A stretch of 64,000 nucleotides of DNA from DATKNA01 sp963755755 (GTDB lineage Bacteria; Actinomycetota; Actinomycetes; Actinomycetales; Kineosporiaceae), in contig CAVWLJ010000014.1 of the NCBI GenBank assembly GCA_963755755.1, positions 124,001 to 188,000 of the forward strand, written 5' to 3'. The translations under genes were made by a program, and so were the position numbers. The notes under the pieces are model-generated. The model did not search any database. It was not told the origin of the DNA and worked only from the letters and a program-made list of their open reading frames with translations. Below, piece after piece: positions 28,669-36,827 of the stretch. How positions within the stretch are numbered: the first letter of the stretch is position 1; each line of letters starts with the position of its first letter.

Positions 28669-28894
28669 GTCAACTCCAGCGGGTCGTGTGCTTCGTCCGA
28701 CGCACACGACGGTGGCGGGCACCCGTGTCCCGCGTCATGAGCCAATGTCCCGGCGGACTCGGGCGACTCGAGGCGTCGCGGGTGGGAGATCCTCCTGTCC
28801 GCCTGATCGCGGGGACGCCGTTGATGTAGGACGGGAGGATGGCGTCCCTGCTGCTCGCCCGGGCTCCGGCATCTCGCCGTCGACCGCGACTGGT

Positions 28895-29647
28895 GTGGGC
28901 GGAGCCGGACGGCCCCGCGGGGTCGACGTCGAGCGCGCGAGCGAGGTGCTGCACGCCTGGCACCGCTGGACGTCGACGGTGCCCGACGAGGTCACCTCGG
29001 TCGGCCGGATCCTGCGGTTCCCGCCGCTGCCCGAGTTGCCGGAGCCGCTGCGTGGTCAGTCGTTCGTGGTGGTCGAGGCGGTCTGCCGGCTCCCGATCGC
29101 GGACGCCGAGCAGCTGCTGGCTCCGTTGCGGGCGCTCGGTCCGGTGCTCGACACGTTCCACCCGACGCCGACCGCCGAGCTCGGCCAGCTGCACATGGAC
29201 CCGCCCGGTCCGGTGCCCGCGTTCGGTGACGGCATGCTGCTGACGTCGCTCCCGACCGACGGCATCGACGCCTTCGTGGCCGCCGCCGGCCCGGACTCCG
29301 GATGCCCGCTGCTCTCGGTCGAGCTCCGCCACCTCGGCGGGGCGCTGACGCCGGGCGCGACCGCGGGCGGCGCCGTCAGCGGGATCGACGCGGCGTTCGC
29401 GCTGTTCGCGGTCGGGATGACGCCGGACGGGGCCTCCGGCCGTGCTGCCCGCGCCGGCGTCGACGCCGTCCAGACCCGGATGGCGCCGTGGAGCACCGGG
29501 GGTGCGTACCTGAACTTCGCCGAGCGGCACAAGGCGCCGACGGCGGTGTTCGGGGCGGAGACGTACGCGCGGCTCCAGCGGGTGAAGGACCAGTACGACC
29601 CCGCGGACGTCATCCGCTCGAACCACCCCGTTCGCACCACGCGCTGA
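28895..29647 (+). pseudogene. C-terminal half of a BBE-type FAD-linked oxidoreductase
   Basis: About 250 codons match the substrate-binding and C-terminal half of berberine-bridge-enzyme-like oxidases: AERxSEVL-like beginning (VERASEVLHAWHRW) through to the terminal YLNFAERHKAP and YARLQRVKDQYDPADVIRSNHP, which is the BBE motif that helps bind FAD. The N-terminal PCMH FAD-binding domain with its flavin-linking His/Cys is absent. Upstream sequence back to the divergent membrane gene has no room for it. The fragment thus lacks half its FAD site and is almost certainly a truncated remnant. A hairpin terminator follows. Confidence 0.8.
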
Positions 29648-29660
29648 CCACGACAGCAGC

Positions 29661-29689
29661 GGCCCGGACCTTCTCTGAGGGTCCGGGCC
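29661..29689. terminator. Hairpin terminator after the oxidoreductase fragment
   Basis: GGCCCGGACC at 29661-29670 pairs with GGTCCGGGCC at 29680-29689 over a 9-base loop. It begins 14 bp after the BBE fragment's stop codon. No T-run follows. Confidence 0.7.
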
Positions 29690-29720
29690 ACTGCCTGTGT
29701 GCCTCGTTCGGCTTACGTTC

Positions 29721-29771
29721 TTGACTGACCGTGTGAGCAGGACCACATTGGGGGGTCTCGCATCCGGAGGT
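29721..29771 (+). promoter_or_regulatory. Promoter and ribosome site for the sulfite-oxidase-like gene
   Basis: TTGACT (29721-29726) and CACATT (29744-29749) are separated by 17 bp, fitting a SigA-type promoter. A perfect ribosome site GGAGGT (29766-29771) lies 5 bases before the ATG at 29777. Confidence 0.5.
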
Positions 29772-29776
29772 CTGTC

Positions 29777-31193
29777 ATGGAGTCAACCCAAATAGATCGC
29801 CGCACAGTGCTCAAGGGAGCCGCCGCCGCTACTACCGGATTGGCGGTGGTGGAGGTCGCCGGACCTCCGGCCGCGTTCGCCGGGGAGGTCGACGGCGGCG
29901 AGGTCATCCCGTGGTCGGACCAGCCACCGCCCATCCCGCCACCCGCGCAGGGGGTCTTCGCCCACCCGCTGCACTGGGAGTCGCTCGACTCCTTCGACAC
30001 CCAACGACGAGTCTTCACCGTCAAGCACTACGGCGACGTCCGGCTCTCGGGCCTGGCCTACCGCCTCAGCCTCGAGGGTCTGGTGGCGAGACCGCAGCAG
30101 CTGTCGCTCGCAGCCCTGAAGGCCTTGCCGCATCGCACCGTCGACTTCACGCTGGAGTGCTCCGGCACAACGGGCTCCCCTTCATCGTCGGAGCGATCGG
30201 CAACGCCCGCTGGGGCGGGGACGCCGCTGACAGCCTCCTCCGCCGGGCCCGGCCGCAGGGGGACGACCTCGAGGTCGTCTTCTGGGGTGCAGACAAGGGC
30301 GAGGTCACGATCCGCGACAACTCGGGAGTGACCGGGCCCGGCCTGACCGGCTCCGTCGAGCCGGACGCCACCGGCGGGCTCGACCTGACGATCACGGAGA
30401 TTTCGCGAGGAGCATGTCGCTGCGTGAGGCGATGACCGAGGAGAACCTGGTCTGTTACGAGATGAACGGCAGGGCTCTGCCCGTGGAACACGGCTATCCC
30501 GTCCGTCTCATCGCGCCGGGCTGGTACGGCGTCGCGAACGTGAAGTGGCTGAACCGGATCGAGCTGCGCCGCGGCGGTACGCCGGGCGGTTCATGGCCCG
30601 CGACTACGTGACGATCCGCGAGGAGCAGCACCACGGCGAGACGGTCTGGACCTTCACCACGGTGGGCCGATTCCGGCTGAAGTCCGCGCCCGCCAAGGTC
30701 GTGCGCAAGGGCGACCGGTACTCGGTCTTCGGCGCCGCATGGGGCGCTCCGGTCAGCCGGGTGGACGTGCGCATCGACGACGGTCCCTGGCGCCGGGCGC
30801 GACTGCACCGCCGGCTCGGCCGGGCCGGGAGCAGCGGCTTCGCCTGGAGGTTCTGGACGTTCGACTGGGGGCGCCCGGCGCCGGGCGACCACGCGGTCAC
30901 CTCGAGGGCCTACGACGAGAACGGGCACGTCCAGCCGGCACCCCAGGACCCCGGTGATTGCCAACCGGCGCACGTTCTGGGAGAACAACGGCCAGATCAC
31001 CCGGCACGTCACCATCCCCGCGCACGACGTTGCGGGCCGCTCCGCTCCGCCGCCCGCCGTGCACCCGAAGCCTTGGCGGACGTCGGACTTGTCGGCGTCC
31101 GGAGCGCGGTTCGGGTGCACGGCCGGCGGTGCGGGTCAGGTGAGGAACTCGGCCAGCGGGAAGGAGCGGTTCTTGCGAGGCGGGATCACGTAG
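29777..31193 (+). pseudogene. Tat-exported sulfite-oxidase-like molybdopterin oxidoreductase, frameshifted
   Basis: The start is ATG 29777 with a twin-arginine signal (DRRTVLKG, then a hydrophobic stretch and AFAGE). The molybdopterin domain has the cofactor-ligand Cys in FTLECSG and, after one break, NGLPFIVGAIGNARWGG. The dimerisation domain follows (VSRVDVRIDDGPWRRA, FWTFDWGRPAPGDHAV, ending NNGQITRHVTI). Breaks occur near 30163 (CAACAAC reads CACAAC), 30400, 30585 and 30955. The final frame stops at 31193, overlapping the convergent gene. The true end is probably near 31025. Works outside the membrane with an unknown electron acceptor; no haem or cytochrome partner is adjacent. Confidence 0.8.
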
Positions 31194-32608
31194 TTCTGCC
31201 GGTGCGACGCCTTCATGATGGCGTTGATGCCCGCGGCCCTCCCCGTCGCCGTGACGGGGTAGTCCGCCCCGCCCGGCAGCTTGAAGGGCTTGCCATCCGG
31301 CGTGTAGCCGTCCATGGCGAACCGGGCCTTGTGGAAGGCCACGTGGCTCGGGACGAAGGCCACGAAATGCAGTCCCGGGGTACTGCCCGCGCGCATGCCG
31401 GTGTCTCCGGGCACCCAGGCGAAGGGGTCGTCGAGAGTGTTGAAGTCCTCGCGGATGGGGATCGCCGTCCCCTTCTTGCGCAGCCGCCCGTAGTTGTCGA
31501 TCACGTCACCGGGTAGCCGTGTCGCCTGCTGAAGGAGGGAGTTGTGGCCCGTCAGGCCCTTGGCTGCATCGGCGTCGACATCCGACCGGATCGCGACCTG
31601 CGCCGGCCCGTTGGGGACGGTGAGCGTCTTGTCCGGCACGGTGACGCGCGGGTTGAACATCTCCGACACGCGCTCGGTGTAGGACTTGCCGTACCAGGTG
31701 CCCAGGTCGAGGTACAGGTGCGACAGGTGCATGGCGCAGCCGGCCGCGAAGTATCCCGCGGGCCACTGATCCGTCTGGCCCCTGAGCGTCTCGAAACTCA
31801 CGATGTTGTCGGGGCCCAACGCCTGCGTCTGCGTGCTGGTGAATCCCATCATCAGCTGCGCGAGTTCCGGGATGGATTCCGCCCCGACCGCACCACGCGA
31901 GAGGGCGAGGCCCTTGCCGTAGCTCTGCTTGCTGAAGCCCCGGCCGAGGAATCCGATCCGCTTGGAGGTGAGGTCGAACAGGTCGCCGATGTAGGCGCCG
32001 CTGTTCTGGTTCTCGAACAGCTGCGACTCCACGGTGGTGAGGGTCGACTGGGAATCGCTGCGGAACTTGAACATGACGTGGTTGTCCTCGAGCTTGACCG
32101 TGTCCGGGTCGCTCGGGAACTGGACCGCGTCCACGACAGCGAACTGCTTGGGTGACGAGCCGGGTACCGCCGGCAAGTACTTGTTGCTGACAGTGTCGCC
32201 AATGACCTTGTGGAAGTACGGCAATCCCCAGCCCACCACGATGGTGAGGCCGGCCGCGGTGTCCGGATACGGCGCCTCGACCTTGGCCAGCGCGTTCTCC
32301 ACGCGGGTCTTGGCCGCCTTCAGCGCGGCCGCCGTCCAGGTGGTCGTCCCCTTGAGCTTGGCGGTGAAGACGTCGTTGAAGATCGGCGGGATCACCACGG
32401 TCTGCTGGTTGTCGAGGATGACCTCGAGCTGCTCGATGAGGTACTGCTCCTGGAGGCGCCGGGTGACCGTGGCGGCCTGCGCCGAGGCGGGCCGGACCAC
32501 GTCTCCCAGTACCTCGTAGATCCCCCGTGCCGAGACGGTTCCGATGCCGAGCGCCGCGGCGCCCTTGAGGAGGCTGCGCCGGCCGACCGGTCGGTCCTGC
32601 TGCGTCAT
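31136..32608 (-). CDS. Tat-exported protein resembling DyP-superfamily proteins (DUF7405-like)
   Basis: 490 aa from ATG 32608. A clear Tat signal is present: VGRRSLLKGAAALGIGTVSA, then a processing region ending PASAQAA. The body has DyP-like features such as DNHVMFKFRSDS, IGFLGRGFSKQSYGKG and SPELAQLMMGFTST-like helical segments, and the RKKG/DDPFAWVPGD turn. I cannot identify a certain proximal heme His or catalytic Asp, so peroxidase activity is unproven. The stop at 31136 overlaps the end of the converging sulfite-oxidase-like gene. It is the second gene of a two-gene operon with an exported 193-aa protein 32 bp upstream. Confidence 0.72.
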   Translation of the reverse strand: MTQQDRPVGRRSLLKGAAALGIGTVSARGIYEVLGDVVRPASAQAATVTRRLQEQYLIEQLEVILDNQQTVVIPPIFNDVFTAKLKGTTTWTAAALKAAKTRVENALAKVEAPYPDTAAGLTIVVGWGLPYFHKVIGDTVSNKYLPAVPGSSPKQFAVVDAVQFPSDPDTVKLEDNHVMFKFRSDSQSTLTTVESQLFENQNSGAYIGDLFDLTSKRIGFLGRGFSKQSYGKGLALSRGAVGAESIPELAQLMMGFTSTQTQALGPDNIVSFETLRGQTDQWPAGYFAAGCAMHLSHLYLDLGTWYGKSYTERVSEMFNPRVTVPDKTLTVPNGPAQVAIRSDVDADAAKGLTGHNSLLQQATRLPGDVIDNYGRLRKKGTAIPIREDFNTLDDPFAWVPGDTGMRAGSTPGLHFVAFVPSHVAFHKARFAMDGYTPDGKPFKLPGGADYPVTATGRAAGINAIMKASHRQNYVIPPRKNRSFPLAEFLT

Positions 32609-32640
32609 CGCTGAGGTCCTCTCTGCCGGGACGTCACGGG

Positions 32641-33222
32641 TCACTTGACCTTGTGGCAGTCGTGGCTGCTGGGCTGCGTGCAGGTGAGGTACGCCCGGTC
32701 CACGGTAGGGATGGCGGTGCCGTCTGCGGTGATCACCTCGCGGGTCACGAGGACCAGCCACATCGCCGGGGCCTTGGCCTGCGGCACCAGCTTCGTCCAG
32801 TGCAGGAGCGTCACCGTGGTCGGGTAGGGCGGCGGCGCCTGGTACGAGTAGGTGTTCTGCGTGTCGTCACCGGTGTAGCCGTAGGCGGGCAGCGGCGCGA
32901 TCCGCGAACCGGTGAGGTTCCGAGCCTGCAGGATCGAGACGACCTTGTAGCCGCCGTTGGAGGTGGGCGTCGTCTGCGTCGTGATCGTCTCCTGCCCGTG
33001 CAGGTTGACCGTGTCAGCGTTGCACAGGTTGTTCACGACGAGAGCCGGGACGTCGATGGTGATCCGGACGGTCTGGGTCTTGCCGGTGGTCGACGACGTC
33101 CCCGCCTGCGCGGACGCCTGTCCGACCCCGGCCAGCACCAAGGCGCCGAGGGCGGAGAGAAGAAGAAGGATCCGGGCGCGGAGCGGCGATCGCCACTGGC
33201 TCGGAATGCGGGTCATTCGCAT
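32641..33222 (-). CDS. Exported 193-aa protein, operon partner of the DyP-like gene
   Basis: Starts at ATG 33222. The N terminus is a Sec signal peptide: basic MRMTRIPSQWRSPLRAR, hydrophobic ILLLLSALGALVLAG, cleavage after ASAQA. The mature protein is beta-rich and polar. It has three Cys (NLCNAD, YLTCTQ, HDCHK), probably forming disulfides. A conserved-looking core TLLHWTKLVPQAKAPAMWLVL is notable. I do not recognise the family. Just upstream of the Tat-exported gene on the same strand, it is likely co-exported and may bind or assist that protein outside the cell. Confidence 0.78.
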   Translation of the reverse strand: MRMTRIPSQWRSPLRARILLLLSALGALVLAGVGQASAQAGTSSTTGKTQTVRITIDVPALVVNNLCNADTVNLHGQETITTQTTPTSNGGYKVVSILQARNLTGSRIAPLPAYGYTGDDTQNTYSYQAPPPYPTTVTLLHWTKLVPQAKAPAMWLVLVTREVITADGTAIPTVDRAYLTCTQPSSHDCHKVK

Positions 33223-33304
33223 GATGAAAGCTCCTCGAAGCGCACCTGTTGGGGTTGGTTCTGCTGGCCCCCGAACGGTGGCCGGTGCATTCAGCTGCCC
33301 GACT

Positions 33305-33322
33305 CACCCCTTGTCGGGGGTG
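33305..33322. terminator. Short GC hairpin
   Basis: CACCCC at 33305-33310 pairs with GGGGTG at 33317-33322 around a 6-base loop. It lies about 85 bp past the stop of the minus-strand gene ending at 33407. It may terminate that gene, or act in the leader of the exported-protein operon. Weak. Confidence 0.3.
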
Positions 33323-33406
33323 CGGATTCCCAATGAGCGCCGCCCTAACACTCCGGGCGTAGAAGATTGCACAAATCGCCGTACTCGAACACTCTGCGTG
33401 CTCGGA

Positions 33407-33853
33407 TCAGGCGATCGTTCCCAATCGCTCCGCGAGGCGCTCCAGTCCGCCGCGGATCATGCGCCCGTACCCGTCGTCGGGAAGGGCGCCGCAGGCGGCC
33501 AGCCCGAGCTCGAGGTGGCGCCGCGCCGCGGCGAGTTCGCCGAGCTTGCGGTAGTCCTCACCCAGGTTGAGGTGCAACGACGGCCGCATCGCCCCGGCCG
33601 TGCTCGTCATCCCTGCCGCCGCCACGTCCTCGTCGGTCACGTCCGCGACGGCGTCCAGAGCTCGCAGGTCCCAGGCCAGCTCCTCGCGCGGGTCGTCCTG
33701 CACGTCGGCCATGGCGTGGGCGATCGTGCACAGATGCAGGGGTGCGTCCGCGTACTGCCAGAGCTGCGTGAACGCCTCGCGAGCCTCCTCGCGCTCCCCA
33801 CGGTGGCTCAGCTCCATCGCGGCGCCGATCCGGCTCATCATCGGGTCCGCCAT
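33407..33853 (-). CDS. Small helical TPR-like protein (148 aa)
   Basis: Starts at ATG 33853. It consists of helix pairs with TPR-type spacing: SRIGAAMELSHRGEREEAREAFTQLWQYA at the N terminus and LHLNLGEDYRKLGELAAARRHLELGLAAC in the second half. Similar small actinobacterial proteins act as uncharacterised scaffold or regulatory modules. No signal peptide or membrane helix is visible. It is 38 bp from the DoxX-like gene upstream on the same strand, so an operon with it is possible. The function is unknown. Confidence 0.75.
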   Translation of the reverse strand: MADPMMSRIGAAMELSHRGEREEAREAFTQLWQYADAPLHLCTIAHAMADVQDDPREELAWDLRALDAVADVTDEDVAAAGMTSTAGAMRPSLHLNLGEDYRKLGELAAARRHLELGLAACGALPDDGYGRMIRGGLERLAERLGTIA

Positions 33854-33891
33854 GAGCCGGACCCTAGGAGCCTGCTCCGACAGACGGCCCG

Positions 33892-34263
33892 TCAGCGGGC
33901 GGCGCACCGCCGGACCTTCAGGGCCCAGATCACGAGCGGGACCTGCATCGGCAGCCGCGCCAGGGTCGCTGCGCGGACCGCGGGCGCCGCGCGGCGGCGG
34001 TGTGCGACGACGGCCTGGTTGATGTTCGCCGGATACACCGCCACGAACAGCGCCGCCGTCGCCAGAGCGGCCGGACGCCGGGTGCGGGGAACGGCGAGCC
34101 CGACGGCGCAGGCGAGCTCGGCGACGCCCGAGGCCAGGGTCCAGGGCCGGGGGTTCCCGAGCCGGCGGGGCACGATCCGGTCGTAGACCCCGGGTGCCGC
34201 GAAGTGCGAGACGCCGGCGGCGACGAGCAGGCCGGCGAGCGGACGCCACCCGGGGATGCGCAT
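33892..34263 (-). CDS. DoxX-like small membrane protein
   Basis: 123 aa from ATG 34263, with four hydrophobic helices. Its features fit the DoxX/DoxD-like family: RPLAGLLVAAGVSHFAAPGVYDRIVP at the N terminus, SGVAELACAVGLAVP in the middle, and ALFVAVYPANINQAV before the last helix. The DoxX family is linked to quinone or thiol redox work in membranes. It shares orientation with the SDR gene upstream (23 bp gap) and the TPR-like gene downstream, suggesting one transcript. Confidence 0.82.
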   Translation of the reverse strand: MRIPGWRPLAGLLVAAGVSHFAAPGVYDRIVPRRLGNPRPWTLASGVAELACAVGLAVPRTRRPAALATAALFVAVYPANINQAVVAHRRRAAPAVRAATLARLPMQVPLVIWALKVRRCAAR

Positions 34264-34286
34264 GGGCACGAGTGTGGCGGACGCCG

Positions 34287-35087
34287 TCAGCCGCGCTCCT
34301 CGGAGATGCTGTTGCCGCCGTCGACGATCAGGCACTGGCCCGTGACGTACGCCGCGCCGGGCGAGCAGAGGAAGGCCACGACGGCAGCCACCTCGTCCGG
34401 GGTGCCGCTCCGCGTGACCGGCGTCCGCTCGCCCTCGCCTGCCTCGGCCGTCGTCTGGCTCGGCGTCGCGATCCATCCGGGTGCCACGGCGCTGGCGGTG
34501 ACCCCGTCCGCGGCGTGGTCGACCGCGATGGCGCGGGCCAGGCCGACCATTCCGGCCTTCGCGGCCGCGTACGCTGCCTCGCCCCGCATGGCCATAACGG
34601 GTCCGGTGACGGACGCGACCATGACGACGCGCCCCCACCGGGCCTGCACCATGTGCGGGAGCACGGCCCGGGTGACCAGATAGGCGGTGTCGAGGTTGCG
34701 CGCGACGGAGTTGCGCCAGACATGCGGGGCCAGGTCGAGCACCGTGCCGCTCTCGGCCTCGAGGGCCGGCGCCGCGGCACTGGTCATACCGGCGTTGTTC
34801 ACCAGGACGTCGGGGACGCCGAGCTCTCGCTCGACGTCGAGCACGGCCGCCCGCACCTGATCGGCGTCCGTGAGGTCGGCGACCAGCCCGAGCGCCCGCA
34901 CACCCTCGGCGCGCAGCTCGGACGCCCGCTGCAGCGCCCGGTCCGTGGTCGCCGTGACGGCCACGGCTGCGCCCAGTCGGCCGAGCAGCCGGGCCACGGC
35001 GAAGCCGATGCCGCCGGGGGATCCGGCACCGGTGACGAGCGCGACGCGGCCGGACAGCGAGAAGGCGTCGGGCAGGGGGAGCGGCAC
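34287..35087 (-). CDS. Short-chain dehydrogenase/reductase
   Basis: NAD(P)-dependent oxidoreductase, 266 aa from GTG 35087. The cofactor-binding TGAGSPGGIG motif is near residue 15, NNAG near 95, the catalytic Ser in VASVTGP, and Tyr/Lys in EAAYAAAKAGM. The C-terminal GQCLIVDGGN is typical of classical FabG-like SDRs. The upstream part of the open frame is not protein-like and overlaps the next gene. The substrate is not predictable. It is part of a minus-strand run with the DoxX-like gene. Confidence 0.92.
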   Translation of the reverse strand: MPLPLPDAFSLSGRVALVTGAGSPGGIGFAVARLLGRLGAAVAVTATTDRALQRASELRAEGVRALGLVADLTDADQVRAAVLDVERELGVPDVLVNNAGMTSAAAPALEAESGTVLDLAPHVWRNSVARNLDTAYLVTRAVLPHMVQARWGRVVMVASVTGPVMAMRGEAAYAAAKAGMVGLARAIAVDHAADGVTASAVAPGWIATPSQTTAEAGEGERTPVTRSGTPDEVAAVVAFLCSPGAAYVTGQCLIVDGGNSISEERG

Positions 35088-35113
35088 GAGACGGAAGTAT
35101 GCGCGAGCGGGAG

Positions 35114-36043
35114 CTAAGAGGCAGGCCTGCCGAGCCGTGCCCACAGCCGCCGGCCGACGGGAAGGGTCTCCACGCCCCAGGCCTGGGTCAGCGAGGTCAG
35201 CAGCGCGCACGAGCGGCCGATGGCAGCGAGCTCCGGCTCCACGGCGGGCGACAGCTTGTGGACCTCGGCGTCCGTCACGGAGACGAGGACCTGGTCGCCG
35301 TCCATCGCGAGCCCGAGCGAGACACGCGTGGCCTGGGCTCGGACGGCGGCCTCGACGAGCTCGCTGACGACGACGCCGGCGTCGGCGAGGGCTGCGGCGT
35401 CCAGGACACCCCACGCGGCGAGCATGTCACCCGTCGCCAAGCGCGCGGTGGTCATCGCGTCAGGGCGGAGAGGAAGGTCGAGCGAGGCGCTGAGCGCGGG
35501 CTCCTCCGGCTCGCGGCTGACGAGGACGGCGTCGTGCGCCGCGCAGATGCTGTCGAAGGCCGGGCTCGTGCGGCCCACGACGTCCCGGGGGTACCCGCAG
35601 AGCAGGCGGAGCGGGTTGCGCTGGAGAACGGCCTCCCACAGGCTCTCCAGCTGCAGCGCGAACGGCAGATCGCCACGCTGGGCAAGGACGCCGACCATCT
35701 CGCCGTAGGCGTTGACCGTTCCCGTGCGGCGCCGGGCCTGGTCGATGGTGTCGCCGATCGTCGAGTTGAAGAGTTCGGCGTCCGGCCCCTTCGGCCTCAT
35801 CAACCCGTCGAGGGCCTGGTCGACGTCCACCTGCAGGTAACGACCGGAGCGGTACTCGGCAGCGAGGTTCACGCCGGCATCGCCGAGGGCGGTGTCGAGG
35901 GCCTCGCGGTGGTCGTTGCCGGCCACCACGACGACCGTCTCGCCTCGCAGCAGGGAGTCGGCGAAGATCGAGCTGAGGCTCTGGGCGAGACGTTCCGCGC
36001 CCGAATAGAACTGAACGAGGTGCGCGGCCGAGACGGAGCCCAT
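35114..36043 (-). CDS. MEDS sensory-domain protein with degenerate anti-sigma kinase module
   Basis: 309 aa from ATG 36043. Residues 1-~160 are a MEDS (DcmR sensory) domain: AHLVQFYSGAERLAQSLSSIFADSLLRGETVVVVAG, then YLQVDVDQALDGLM and LRLLCGYPRDVV. The C-terminal ~110 residues resemble an HATPase of anti-sigma kinases, but the ATP/Mg-binding Asn of the N-box is replaced: VVVSELVEAAVRAQ has Ala where ELVTNA is expected. Glycine-rich ATP-lid motifs are also not obvious. It may thus act as a pseudokinase or binding module. Probable role: regulation of a partner-switch or sigma factor pathway, signal unknown. Confidence 0.85.
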   Translation of the reverse strand: MGSVSAAHLVQFYSGAERLAQSLSSIFADSLLRGETVVVVAGNDHREALDTALGDAGVNLAAEYRSGRYLQVDVDQALDGLMRPKGPDAELFNSTIGDTIDQARRRTGTVNAYGEMVGVLAQRGDLPFALQLESLWEAVLQRNPLRLLCGYPRDVVGRTSPAFDSICAAHDAVLVSREPEEPALSASLDLPLRPDAMTTARLATGDMLAAWGVLDAAALADAGVVVSELVEAAVRAQATRVSLGLAMDGDQVLVSVTDAEVHKLSPAVEPELAAIGRSCALLTSLTQAWGVETLPVGRRLWARLGRPAS

Positions 36044-36252
36044 GGCTCACCACCTCGTCGTCGAGTTGCGCTCGGGCAACTCACGGTATCCCGACGGCGT
36101 CCCTGCCGCCGTGCGTGTCACACCTGACCGCTGATCGGCACCTGTCGTGGGTGCGGGCGGACGTGGACACGGACGGCCGCGCACGTGACTCTGACGACGG
36201 GAGAGCGGATGATCGTCTACGCGCGCCGGTACCGGGCGCTGCGCCCGGCCAA

Positions 36253-36285
36253 GGCGGCACGCCCTACCGCGAAGGGCGTGCCGCC
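36253..36285. terminator. Perfect 12-bp stem hairpin in an otherwise empty 320-bp gap
   Basis: GGCGGCACGCCC at 36253-36264 pairs exactly with GGGCGTGCCGCC at 36274-36285 over a 9-base loop. It lies between two minus-strand genes, about 80 bp past the stop of the small membrane gene (36364), so it is probably its terminator. The rest of 36044-36363 shows no gene or other signal. Confidence 0.65.
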
Positions 36286-36363
36286 CTGATCGGGCGCACG
36301 ACTCGAAGACCCGCTCCGCCGCTCCGCGGCGCCTTCACACGGATCGAGCTGGACGGCAGCTGG

Positions 36364-36657
36364 TCAGCGGACCGCCCTGCGGGCACGGACCACGAGGAGG
36401 ATCACCACGACGAGCAGAGCGATCACCAGTGCGAGCCCGGCGACACCCGCGATCGCGCCGACCGCTCCCCACAGGACCGGGGTGAAGGAGCCGGATGTCC
36501 TGCCGGGATGCGCTCGCGCGCTGCCGATCCAGCCGACGAGCGCGACCACCGCGACGAGGTCCACGATCGCTACGGCGAGCATCCCGAGGCCTAGCAGCCG
36601 CAGCACCCGCCCGGCCGGCACCGTCCGGACCTGGGACAGGTCGTCCTCCTGGGTCAC
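36364..36657 (-). CDS. Small two-helix membrane protein (97 aa)
   Basis: Starts at GTG 36657. Two transmembrane helices can be seen: LGLGMLAVAIVDLVAVVALVG and the long VGAIAGVAGLALVIALLVVVILLVV. The C terminus is basic (RARRAVR), so it probably lies in the cytoplasm. No family motif is recognised. Followed by the 36253-36285 hairpin. Confidence 0.65.
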   Translation of the reverse strand: MTQEDDLSQVRTVPAGRVLRLLGLGMLAVAIVDLVAVVALVGWIGSARAHPGRTSGSFTPVLWGAVGAIAGVAGLALVIALLVVVILLVVRARRAVR

Positions 36658-36827
36658 GCGTCCCCACCTCTGCTCGAAGCCCCCGCCGGGCAGGCCGGCC
36701 CCGGTCGTCGCGGTCGCGGCCGGTCCCTCGACCCTCGCACGACCGAGTCGGCCGATCGGGCTCGTTGCACAGCCGGCCTACAGCATTCCCGCTGGCGGCT
36801 GACAGGAAGCTGACGCACGGTGCTGGT

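Noticed and set aside
36115..36594. A possible plus-strand gene in the gap and across the small membrane gene.
   Set aside because: Asp/His/Arg-rich with no start signal, and its 3' part is antisense to a better minus-strand membrane protein.
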